A stretch of 18,740 nt of DNA from JAJRXG01 sp964640065 (GTDB lineage Bacteria > Bacteroidota > Bacteroidia > Chitinophagales > Saprospiraceae): NCBI GenBank assembly GCA_964640065.1, contig CAZXIE010000070.1, positions 1 through 18,740 of the forward strand, in the 5' to 3' direction. The notes below the pieces were generated by a model. That model did no database searches, was not told the origin of the DNA, and worked only from the letters and a program-made list of their open reading frames with translations. Within the stretch, counting starts at the first letter, position 1. Each line of letters starts with the position of its first letter. This document shows, in pieces, positions 6,846 to 14,153 of this stretch. Both the position numbers and the translations under genes were made by a program.

Positions 6846-7868
6846 ATGGCGACATCTGTTGTACCACATAATCTTCTCTTTAAGCGACCCAGTGGGACGT
6901 CGAGAGGAATACTCACGGATAAACCGAGCTGGTTCATCATTTCAATAGAAAATGAAAAGATCAAAGGCATAGGAGAATGCAGCGTCATTGAAGGGTTAAG
7001 TCCAGATCTATCATCCCAGATACCTCTTATACTTGATGATCATTTTGAAAATAACACGCCTATCTCAAGTGCTTATCCAGCAGTGAGATTTGGAGTAGAG
7101 ACTTGGCAAGAAAGTGCTGGCCCTGGTCCCCCTCATCAGCTCTATCCAAGTGATTGGTTAGACGGATCAGTTGGGATACCTATCAATGGACTCATATGGA
7201 TGGGATCACCAGACTTCATGAAGGAGCAAATCAAGCAGAAGATAGCTGCTGGATTTTCGTGTATCAAGATGAAGATCGGAGCGATCGGTTTTGAAGAAGA
7301 GCTAGCCATCATACAAGGAGTCAGAAGAGAATTTAGTGTAGCAGACATAACACTCCGCGTCGATGCCAATGGTGCTTTTCATCCGACTACAGCTTTAGAA
7401 AAATTGAAAAGATTATCAGAGTATGATATACACTCCATCGAGCAGCCTATCAAACAAAAGCAATGGCCCGAGATGGCAAGACTCTGCCAAGAAAGCCCAT
7501 TACCCATAGCCCTCGATGAAGAATTGATAGGCGTGAGAAGTAGTGAGCAAGAAGCCTTGCTAAGTGAGATACAACCACAGTACATCATCCTAAAACCAAG
7601 TTTGCTAGGTGGTATCAAAGCAAGTGAATCATGGATCAGCTTAGCGGATTCGCTCGGTATAGGCTGGTGGGTAACCTCGGCCTTAGAATCCAATGTAGGA
7701 CTCAATGCCATCGCTCAATGGACTGCTACTCTAGATGTTGACATGCCTCAAGGCCTAGGCACTGGAGGGTTGTTTACTAATAACATACCGAGCCCTCTCG
7801 TCATGCGCAAGGGCCAACTTTGGTATGATACTTCCATGCCTTGGGACTACTTAAAAGTGATATCATGA
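6846..7868 (+). CDS. menC: o-Succinylbenzoate synthase
   Basis: A 340-residue enolase-superfamily enzyme that dehydrates SHCHC to o-succinylbenzoate in menaquinone biosynthesis. The N-terminal capping domain has the typical F-RPSGTSRGILT-K-SWF segment and GIGECS. The barrel carries the expected catalytic set: the KMK pair (Lys141, Lys143), metal ligands Asp173 in RVDANG, Glu199 in SIEQP and Asp224 in ALDEE, and the second lysine Lys250 in ILKPSLLGG. These enzymes are easily confused with dipeptide epimerases and N-acylamino acid racemases, but its position in front of menE, menF and menD settles the role. Its TGA stop overlaps the menE ATG in ATGA, indicating translational coupling. It is divergent from the decarboxylase. 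Confidence 0.93.
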   Translation: MATSVVPHNLLFKRPSGTSRGILTDKPSWFIISIENEKIKGIGECSVIEGLSPDLSSQIPLILDDHFENNTPISSAYPAVRFGVETWQESAGPGPPHQLYPSDWLDGSVGIPINGLIWMGSPDFMKEQIKQKIAAGFSCIKMKIGAIGFEEELAIIQGVRREFSVADITLRVDANGAFHPTTALEKLKRLSEYDIHSIEQPIKQKQWPEMARLCQESPLPIALDEELIGVRSSEQEALLSEIQPQYIILKPSLLGGIKASESWISLADSLGIGWWVTSALESNVGLNAIAQWTATLDVDMPQGLGTGGLFTNNIPSPLVMRKGQLWYDTSMPWDYLKVIS

Positions 7869-8929
7869 GACTAAGGATAGGAGGTGAGGTTATAGAAGAA
7901 CAACATTTACGAAAGTGGTACAAGGACAATCTTGACCATCAAGAGAATTGGATATCTGATGTAGCTGCTGCACTTGCAGACTGGTACGACGAAAAAGCCC
8001 ACATCTCAGTGCAAACCTCCGGATCGACAGGCACTCCGAAGAGGATTAAAAACTCCAAGACTTCTATGATAAGAAGTGCTGAAAAGACCGCCCAATATCT
8101 AGGACTAAGTGAAGGACAAAGGGCGCTCAACGTATTACCAGCAGGATATATCGCTGGACGTATGATGATCTACAGAGCTCTCGTGTCTGACTTAGATCTC
8201 ACTTGTATAGAACCCAAATTAGATTTATCTGAGTCCATCATAGCCCTTACTTCCCAATTTGATTTTAGTGCTATGACCCCACTACAACTTGAGACAACAC
8301 TCAGCCAATCTCGATTGGCCATATCGAATGTAAATCTACTCATCATAGGTGGTGCACCTATATCGCCTGGATTACAGAGGAAGATTATGCAACTTGATAC
8401 AAAGTGTTATGCCACATACGGCATGACAGAGACGATCACTCACATAGCTATGAAATCACTTAATCATCCTTCAGCTGATGAGCACTACACGGCACTATCA
8501 GGAGTGCGCTTTGAGATCGAAGATGGCTGTCTAGTGATCGATGCGGATCACCTAGATGAGACTAGAGTGAAGACGACAGATGTGGTGGACTTAATCGATG
8601 ATCACTCCTTCATCTGGAAGGGTAGAGCTGACCATGTGATCAATCGTGGAGGAGTAAAGCTTCATCCAGAACTCATAGAGTCCCAACTTGCCTCTGCCTT
8701 ATCCATGAGGTTTTTCGTCGGGAAAAGATCAAATCCACAAGTTGGAGAAGAACCCGTATTGGTCACCGAAGGGTCCGAGTCTGATCAGGAAGGTATACTT
8801 GCGATCATCGATCGACTTCCCAAGCTTTGGAGGCCTGCAGAAGTATTTTTTGTTGGCCAATTAAAGCAGACTGGTAGCGGTAAAATTATACGAGATTTTA
8901 GTCGATACGATCTAGCAACTAAGTCGTAA
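7865..8929 (+). CDS. menE: o-Succinylbenzoate--CoA ligase, short form
   Basis: A 354-residue acyl-adenylate-forming enzyme that activates o-succinylbenzoate with ATP and CoA. Core motifs: the phosphate loop TSGSTGTPK (51-59), YGMTET (185-190), the hinge-region WKGRADHVINRGG (251-263) followed by K-HPEL, and the C-terminal lysine in TGSGKIIR (Lys330). It is about 100 residues shorter than the E. coli or Bacillus enzymes because the N-terminal part before the phosphate loop is reduced, as is usual in Bacteroidota. I chose ATG 7865 because it overlaps the menC stop as ATGA. An in-frame ATG at 7841 would add 8 residues inside menC and is less likely. A near-copy of the repeated motif (CATTTACGAAAGTG) lies at 7904-7917. 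Confidence 0.92.
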   Translation: MRLRIGGEVIEEQHLRKWYKDNLDHQENWISDVAAALADWYDEKAHISVQTSGSTGTPKRIKNSKTSMIRSAEKTAQYLGLSEGQRALNVLPAGYIAGRMMIYRALVSDLDLTCIEPKLDLSESIIALTSQFDFSAMTPLQLETTLSQSRLAISNVNLLIIGGAPISPGLQRKIMQLDTKCYATYGMTETITHIAMKSLNHPSADEHYTALSGVRFEIEDGCLVIDADHLDETRVKTTDVVDLIDDHSFIWKGRADHVINRGGVKLHPELIESQLASALSMRFFVGKRSNPQVGEEPVLVTEGSESDQEGILAIIDRLPKLWRPAEVFFVGQLKQTGSGKIIRDFSRYDLATKS

Positions 8930-8945
8930 TCTGTGTGTTGAATAA

Positions 8946-9983
8946 GTGAAGAAGATAAGTAGAGAACATATGATCCACCTTCGCGAAGATGATCTCTGGA
9001 TAGCCTATAGTTTGCCAGGATCAAACGATTATCTCTTTATGATAGGAGAAGAGATGAAAGGATTATCAAAAGAACCGTGTTTTATGCTTCAAGGTTGGGA
9101 TAAAAAAAGAGACCCTAGGATCTACATAAAGCCAAAAAGAACATACAAGAATACAGCTTGGGCATATGAAGTAACGGACTCTTGCCAGTTGACATCTTCA
9201 CCAAGGGGTGACTACGAAGAGACGATCCAACGGACTGTCGATGCCATCAAAGCTAATGAATTTGAAAAGGCAGTCATCTCTAAGGTCAAAGTGGTACAAC
9301 GAGATGAAGACGACCTCTTTGAGCTTTTTACTGCGCTCTATAAGACATACCCTGGGGCATTCACATTCATGTATAACATACCGGGTAAAGGAACGTGGTG
9401 TGGAGCTACTCCTGAAGTTTTGATAACGGCGGAGAGAGACATCGTAAAGACGATGGCATTAGCTGGTACTCTTCCGATCGAAGGGCGGACCTTGTCGGAT
9501 GTACCATGGACTGCTAAAGAGAGACATGAGCAAGGCGTCATCGAAGAGTATGTAGAAGAGGCTTGTCATGACCTTGCATTGGACTTTATAAAAGAAGGTC
9601 CTCATACTGTGAAGGCTGGTACTATGGCGCACCTACGCTCTACATATAAGATCAATGGATCTTCAGAATCCATCAATCTGATCAATCGTCTACATCCTGG
9701 ACCTGCTATTTGCGGACGTCCGCAGACTCTTGCCAAAGATTGGATAGATAAAGAGGAAAAGCATGATCGCGAGCACTACTGTGGATTTCTTGGACCTTGG
9801 GGCATCGAGGAGCAGAAGGGCTTATATGTTCATCTTCGTTCTATGAGAATATACAAAGATCACTATGTACTCTATCTTGGCGGAGGTATAACAGCTGATT
9901 CTGATGTCACCGCAGAGTGGGACGAAACAGAATTAAAAGCTCAGACGATGTTGTCAGTGATTAATTCAACGATACATGGGTAA
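8946..9983 (+). CDS. menF: Isochorismate synthase
   Basis: A 345-residue chorismate-binding enzyme that converts chorismate to isochorismate, the first step of menaquinone synthesis. The family core is clear: FEKAVISKV (Lys108 at the general-base position of the FxKVVLxR motif), GAFTFMYNIPG, the GATPEVL turn (153-159), ALAGTLP, a K-RHEQGVIEEYV segment with the metal-binding acidic residues, HLRSTYKI, LHPGPAICGRPQ, and CGFLGPWG. It is shorter than E. coli MenF (about 430) because of a reduced N-terminus. Its position before menD distinguishes it from anthranilate or salicylate synthase. The start is uncertain: GTG 8946 gives the full length, while ATG 8970 would remove 8 residues. It overlaps the menD start by 8 bases. 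Confidence 0.9.
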   Translation: MKKISREHMIHLREDDLWIAYSLPGSNDYLFMIGEEMKGLSKEPCFMLQGWDKKRDPRIYIKPKRTYKNTAWAYEVTDSCQLTSSPRGDYEETIQRTVDAIKANEFEKAVISKVKVVQRDEDDLFELFTALYKTYPGAFTFMYNIPGKGTWCGATPEVLITAERDIVKTMALAGTLPIEGRTLSDVPWTAKERHEQGVIEEYVEEACHDLALDFIKEGPHTVKAGTMAHLRSTYKINGSSESINLINRLHPGPAICGRPQTLAKDWIDKEEKHDREHYCGFLGPWGIEEQKGLYVHLRSMRIYKDHYVLYLGGGITADSDVTAEWDETELKAQTMLSVINSTIHG

Positions 9984-11679
9984 GATATCCGCTAAGGAAT
10001 CCATAGCGCGATTAGTCAAAGTATGTAAGGCTAAAAGTCTTCAGCACGTAGTGATCTCACCGGGATCCCGTAATGCAGCCCTCACCATCTCCTTTGCTAA
10101 TGACCCTTTCTTTGATTGTCTGAATATTCCTGATGAACGAGTCGCTGCCTTTTTTGCCTTAGGTATCGCACAGCAAACTCGTAAGCCTACCATCATCATC
10201 TGCACGTCAGGTACCGCGGGACTTAATTATGCTCCAGCGATAGCTGAGGCCTATTATCAAAAAGTGCCCTTGCTTGTATTGACAGCTGATCGACCCCTAG
10301 AATGGGTAGATCAAAGAGCTGGACAGACGATGAAACAGCGTGACATGTATGCTAACTATATCAAGAAGAGCTTTGAGCTCTTCGAAGAACCGAAGCAACA
10401 AGAGCACCTCTGGTTCAACGACCGTATAGTCAATGAAGCGATCAACCTAGCCTCTTCCGGTTCCAATGGTCCAGTCCATATCAATGTGCCGATGCGCGAG
10501 CCATTATATGAGATGACAGAGGCTGATGACATCATCGATCCTAAGATTATACACTATCAGGATCCTGATAGATCTATCCAAACCACTTACGTAAATGAAC
10601 TAAAAGAAGAATGGTCGAAAGCCAAAAAAGTCTTACTCGTAATAGGGCAAAAAGAAGGCGATCAGAGATTTGACAAGGTGATCCAAAAAATAGCACAACT
10701 ACCTCATGTTGTCGTACTTACAGAGACTACTTCAAATGTGAATGCTAAAGATGTGCTCCCTTCTATCGACCGTGTTATCGATAGTATCGCTAAGGAAGAG
10801 TATGGAGAGTTTGCTCCCGACCTCATTTTATCCTGTGGTGCATCTATAGTCAGCAAGAAGATCAGGTTTATGCTTCGTCAGATGTCAGTCCCACAACACT
10901 GGCATGTCGATCCCTTTGACAGTTATATAGATACCTATCAGGCGCTGACCCGGATGTTGCCATTAGAACCTAGCTATCTTTTCGACTTGCTTCTAAATTT
11001 TGAAGTACAAGGAGTAGATAGCGATTACAAGGCCAAGTGGATCACAAGAGAAAGTCATACTGCTGCCAAGCACACAGAGTATCTCCAGTCAGTAGTCTGG
11101 TGTGATCTTAAAGTTTTTGATTTATTAGTCAGTCATATCCCTGCTGGGATATTGCATGTTGCGAGTAGTACACCTGTAAGATATGCTCAGTTATTTCCAC
11201 CAAGCGCAGACTTGGTCTACAAATGTAACCGAGGCATCAGTGGTATAGATGGTTGCACATCTACTGCTGCTGGTTACGCATACATCACAGACGAGGTGGT
11301 TACTCTGATCACAGGAGACTTAGCATTCTTTTATGATAGTAATGCTCTATGGCATCATCACTTAAGTGATAACCTCAAGATCATCATGATCAATAATGAA
11401 GGAGGCAACATCTTTAGGTATGTAAATGGCCCGGATAAGACTGATCACCTAGCAGAGCATTTTGAGGCAACCCATAGAACGAAGGCAAAGGATCTGGCTA
11501 AGATGCATAAGGTAGACTACTTCGAAGCAAGTGATGAGAAGACCACGTTAGAAGGATTAAAAGCATTGTACTCCTCGACGAATACTGGGATACTTGAGAT
11601 ACATACGCCACGAGAAGTGAACATAGACATCTTGAAAGATTACTTCAGATATATCAACCCACATATTGAGTCAAATTAG
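9976..11679 (+). CDS. menD: SEPHCHC synthase (2-succinyl-5-enolpyruvyl-6-hydroxy-3-cyclohexene-1-carboxylate synthase)
   Basis: A 567-residue thiamine diphosphate enzyme that joins 2-oxoglutarate-derived succinic semialdehyde to isochorismate. Features: HVVISPGSRNAAL near residue 24, the cofactor-activating Glu54 in IPDERVAAFFALG, CTSGTAGLNYAPA, and TADRPLEWVDQRAGQTMKQ, all typical of MenD. The ThDP/Mg motif begins at GDLAFFYDSNAL (447 onward) and ends with INNEGG (about 472-477), the expected GD...NN spacing. Length matches the family. It starts within menF (8-base overlap), so the pair is translationally coupled. Copy 4 of the repeated motif is within its coding sequence, in a different reading frame from copy 3. 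The gene is followed by a small hairpin and then ald. Confidence 0.95.
   Translation: MGKISAKESIARLVKVCKAKSLQHVVISPGSRNAALTISFANDPFFDCLNIPDERVAAFFALGIAQQTRKPTIIICTSGTAGLNYAPAIAEAYYQKVPLLVLTADRPLEWVDQRAGQTMKQRDMYANYIKKSFELFEEPKQQEHLWFNDRIVNEAINLASSGSNGPVHINVPMREPLYEMTEADDIIDPKIIHYQDPDRSIQTTYVNELKEEWSKAKKVLLVIGQKEGDQRFDKVIQKIAQLPHVVVLTETTSNVNAKDVLPSIDRVIDSIAKEEYGEFAPDLILSCGASIVSKKIRFMLRQMSVPQHWHVDPFDSYIDTYQALTRMLPLEPSYLFDLLLNFEVQGVDSDYKAKWITRESHTAAKHTEYLQSVVWCDLKVFDLLVSHIPAGILHVASSTPVRYAQLFPPSADLVYKCNRGISGIDGCTSTAAGYAYITDEVVTLITGDLAFFYDSNALWHHHLSDNLKIIMINNEGGNIFRYVNGPDKTDHLAEHFEATHRTKAKDLAKMHKVDYFEASDEKTTLEGLKALYSSTNTGILEIHTPREVNIDILKDYFRYINPHIESN
10584..10597 (+). repeat. Copy 4 of the CACTTACGTAAATG motif
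   Basis: An exact 14-base copy inside menD, read as T-Y-V-N in that frame. The different encoded peptide compared with copy 3 shows that DNA sequence, not protein, is what is shared. Confidence 0.6.
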
Positions 11680-11742
11680 ATTCTAGATGAGTATCTAGCA
11701 ATAAATTTAACTGATAATCGTACATATATAAAATCACTTCAT

Positions 11743-12849
11743 ATGAAAATAGGTCTTCCGAAAGAAATTAAGCCGAGTGAGAATAGAGTGGCACTTACGC
11801 CTTCAGGAGTAACAGCCCTAACTCGACATGGCCATGAAGTCTATGTACAGTCCACCGCAGGAGAGGGAACAGGATTTGGTGATGAGCAGTATGCAGGTGC
11901 AGGCGCTACGATACTTCCAACCATAGAAGATGTTTATGCCACAGGTGATATGATCATCAAGGTGAAAGAGCCTATCGAAAGTGAATATAGTTTGGTAAGG
12001 AAAGGTCAGATCTTATACACCTATTTTCATTTTGCATCTTACCAACCACTTACTGAAGCCATGGTTAAGAGTGGTGCTATCTGTATTGCTTACGAGACTG
12101 TACAAAATGCAGATGGATCTTTACCACTACTTGTACCGATGTCTGAAGTGGCGGGGAGGATGTCGATACAAAACGGTGCTAAGTATCTAGAAAAACCGAT
12201 GCAAGGCAGAGGTATCTTGTTAGGCGGAGTACCGGGAGTATTGCCGGCGCAAGTGGTTGTAATAGGAGGTGGAGTCGTCGGTACACATGCCGCTAAGATG
12301 GCATCCGGCCTTGGAGCTGATGTCATCATCCTAGACATAGATCTAGATCGCATGAGATATCTCGAAGATGTCATGCCTGATAATGTTAGTACGATGTATA
12401 GTAACAGCTACAACATCAAGAAGCTCAGCATGTCAGCAGATCTCATCGTTGGAGCAGTACTGATACCTGGTGCAAAAGCACCGAAGCTTATCACTAGAGA
12501 AATGCTCAAAGAGATGAAAGATGGTGCTGTCTTGATAGATGTAGCAGTCGATCAAGGAGGATGTATAGAGACATGTCGACCTACTACTCATGAAGATCCG
12601 ACCTTTGTTATAGACGGAGTGATACACTATTGTGTGGCCAATATGCCAGGTGCCGTACCATACACCTCCACTATAGCACTAACTAACGCAACATTACATC
12701 ATGCCATCCAACTAGCTAATAAGGGATGGAAGCAAGCTTGTAAAGACAGTGAGCCTCTCCGCAAAGGTCTGAATGTAGTCGAAGGAAAGATTGTCTATAA
12801 GGCAGTAGCTCATGCATTTGACATGCCTTATACTCCTTTAGAACTGTGA
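11743..12849 (+). CDS. ald: Alanine dehydrogenase
   Basis: A 368-residue NAD-dependent L-alanine dehydrogenase (L-alanine to pyruvate plus ammonia, reversible), full length. The N-terminus MKIGLPKEIKPSENRVALTP includes the pyruvate-binding Arg15. The substrate lysine is Lys75 in IIKVKEP and the catalytic His96 lies in YTYFHFAS. The Rossmann motif VVVIGGGVVGTHAAKMASGL is followed by the acidic ribose-binding Asp in IILDIDLDRM. The C-terminal half has the conserved DVAVDQGGC-ET-RPTTH and NMPGAVPYTST segments. It follows menD by 63 bases on the same strand and may be read through from it or have its own promoter. Its stop is only 8 bases from the convergent 2TM gene, with no obvious terminator. 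Confidence 0.96.
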   Translation: MKIGLPKEIKPSENRVALTPSGVTALTRHGHEVYVQSTAGEGTGFGDEQYAGAGATILPTIEDVYATGDMIIKVKEPIESEYSLVRKGQILYTYFHFASYQPLTEAMVKSGAICIAYETVQNADGSLPLLVPMSEVAGRMSIQNGAKYLEKPMQGRGILLGGVPGVLPAQVVVIGGGVVGTHAAKMASGLGADVIILDIDLDRMRYLEDVMPDNVSTMYSNSYNIKKLSMSADLIVGAVLIPGAKAPKLITREMLKEMKDGAVLIDVAVDQGGCIETCRPTTHEDPTFVIDGVIHYCVANMPGAVPYTSTIALTNATLHHAIQLANKGWKQACKDSEPLRKGLNVVEGKIVYKAVAHAFDMPYTPLEL

Positions 12850-12857
12850 TGACTTTG

Positions 12858-13241
12858 CTAGTCAGGTAAGCCTTCTCTTAGGATGGCCATTTCTTCCCTA
12901 CTTAGCTCTTGATACTTGAGATAGTTCTCCTCTTTGGGCTCATCTAAAAATGGATGCGAGTAGTTTCCTTCAAGTATGTTGAGTTGATGTTCATACTCTT
13001 CTTCTTCCCACTCTTTTGATAGGATACCTGTAGCTGGAATTCCTTTGACAAGGACATAATGCAAGGCTAACACCGCTCCCCAAGGAAGAAGGGGAAAGAA
13101 AAACCACATCTCAAAAGGACTGGTAACTACATTCATCAAAAAGAAAAAGACACTCATGATCGAGTAAAGTGACATGTGGATATAGAGCCTTCTTAATGAC
13201 CGGACTTTCTTGCGTGCTCTTTCTTCTAGATTGTATCTCAT
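12858..13241 (-). CDS. 2TM-domain membrane protein
   Basis: A 127-residue protein with a basic N-terminus (YNLEERARKKVRSLRRLYIH), two hydrophobic segments (about 22-42 and 46-66) and a soluble acidic tail (KEWEEEEYEHQ and onward). This arrangement matches the 2TM domain family common in Bacteroidota, which occurs alone or attached to sensor kinases and LytTR regulators. No catalytic residues are visible and the function is unknown. It converges on ald with an 8-base gap. A TAnnTTTG box lies 24 bases upstream of the start. Confidence 0.8.
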   Translation of the reverse strand: MRYNLEERARKKVRSLRRLYIHMSLYSIMSVFFFLMNVVTSPFEMWFFFPLLPWGAVLALHYVLVKGIPATGILSKEWEEEEYEHQLNILEGNYSHPFLDEPKEENYLKYQELSREEMAILREGLPD

Positions 13242-13764
13242 AGTAGTGTGATGTGAACTATGACCAAATATATAAGACGGGTAATCTTAGTAAGATTTGC
13301 TTAGACAAAGCTCTAGAAAAGATCGACTAACTAAGTGCGCTCATGAGCTCAGACCTTACAAATTCTCTTTGTTTTTACTTTGCCAGTTGCTGAGGCTGGA
13401 AACCTACAGGAACATATTAAATCACGCCAAAGCGTGATAGGTCGTAGTCCGATCTGCCATAAGAGATAATTTTTGCGTGGTTGGTTTGTGGGCGGGAAAT
13501 TATCAAACGATAAGGTTGTGAGCCTGCAATGAAAACGAGGCGATTAGGTATTATCAAAGCGGATATTAGTACGACAAGCGTTTTGGTTATTTTGCCGCGA
13601 CTGGCAAAGTGACAAGGAAGATTAAACATGAAAACTGATGATAGATCATAGCAATGAGCCAAGGGAAGGACTTTACATGCGAAAAACAGTCTTTAATGTA
13701 TCATCGGCTGTCGTACTGAGTTCGAGTGATCAGCAATGTCATAGAGCTACGCTATAGGCATTCA
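13242..13764. other. Gene-free region with several inverted repeats; possible structured RNA
   Basis: There is no credible protein gene in these 523 bases. There are several inverted repeats: ACTTTGCCAGT (13377-13387) with ACTGGCAAAGT (13600-13610), 11 bp perfect and enclosing 234 bases; ATCACGC-CAAA-GCGTGAT (13421-13438); GATAATTT (13465-13472) with AAATTATC (13497-13504); TTTGCC-N6-GGCAAA (13591-13608), which competes with the 11-bp pairing; and the palindrome GCTCATGAGC (13339-13348). Further right, GATGAT and ATCATC interleave with AGCC and GGCT, as in a pseudoknot. I do not recognise a known RNA family: no tRNA, tmRNA ending, RNase P or SRP signature. The strand is not determined. Confidence 0.4.
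13265..13272 (-). promoter_or_regulatory. Candidate -7 box for the 2TM-protein gene
   Basis: The minus strand reads TATATTTG, an exact TAnnTTTG match, 24 bases before the start codon, giving a leader of roughly 17 bases. No matching -33 TTG is seen 19-21 bases further up, so this is a weak call. Confidence 0.35.
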
Positions 13765-14115
13765 CTAATTATACCAGACAGCATACCCCCTTTTCCGAAG
13801 ACTCTCAGCTAAGCTAACTTCGATTCTTTTTGCTTGATTTCGAGTAAGTGGGTTCAGAGGTCCATATAAACTGGGACGAAGATATTTGCCATATTTCTCG
13901 ACATACCAAGATGAAATCTTAATGCCCTTCTTATTACGATAACCGCTTTTATGCTTTTCGAATCTTTCTTGTGGCTGATGGCTCGTCATACCCACATATA
14001 GACACTGAGAGATTCCTCTATAGTGAGGGTTAGCAGATCTAAACTTCCAACTATCAGTCCAGACCTTCTTATCAAGCTCTACTACATAGACGTTATGAGT
14101 CTTCTTTGCGGGCAT
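13765..14115 (-). CDS. Small stand-alone GIY-YIG-like nuclease-domain protein
   Basis: A 116-residue protein that is essentially one GIY-YIG-like domain. NVYVVEL (8-14) stands for the GIY strand and CLYVGMT (38-44) for the YIG strand. PQERFEKHKSG holds the expected Arg51 and His55. After SWYVEKYGKYL and LRPSLYGPLNPLT comes AKRIEVSLAESLRKRGYAVW, in which Glu99 sits at the metal-binding position. The first motif is degenerate (VYV instead of GIY), so nuclease activity is not certain. I chose ATG 14115; a TTG at 14145 in the same frame would add 10 residues and starts only 8 bases after the beta-lactamase-like gene. It is probably co-transcribed with that gene, and a structured gene-free region lies downstream. 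Confidence 0.75.
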   Translation of the reverse strand: MPAKKTHNVYVVELDKKVWTDSWKFRSANPHYRGISQCLYVGMTSHQPQERFEKHKSGYRNKKGIKISSWYVEKYGKYLRPSLYGPLNPLTRNQAKRIEVSLAESLRKRGYAVWYN

Positions 14116-14153
14116 ACATGTGATATGCCTCAAAAAAGACGCCAAGAAAAGCT

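Noticed and set aside
7841..7864. Upstream ATG for menE at 7841
   Set aside because: It would lie inside menC by 28 bases; the ATGA overlap start at 7865 is the usual arrangement in a coupled operon.
11683..11698. Hairpin CTAGAT-GAGT-ATCTAG after menD, considered as a terminator
   Set aside because: Only a 6-bp AT-rich stem and no T-run; it probably does not stop transcription before ald.
13417..13662. An 81-codon minus-strand open frame in the gene-free region
   Set aside because: It has no recognisable domain, it lies over inverted repeats that suggest a structured non-coding sequence, and its start lacks a plausible leader. I kept the region as non-coding, although a conserved small protein cannot be fully excluded.
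13335..13720. Group I or group II intron, tmRNA or RNase P RNA in the gene-free region
   Set aside because: No domain V hairpin, no group I core signatures, no tmRNA CCA end and no RNase P conserved blocks were found; a lone GTGCG at 13335 is not enough.
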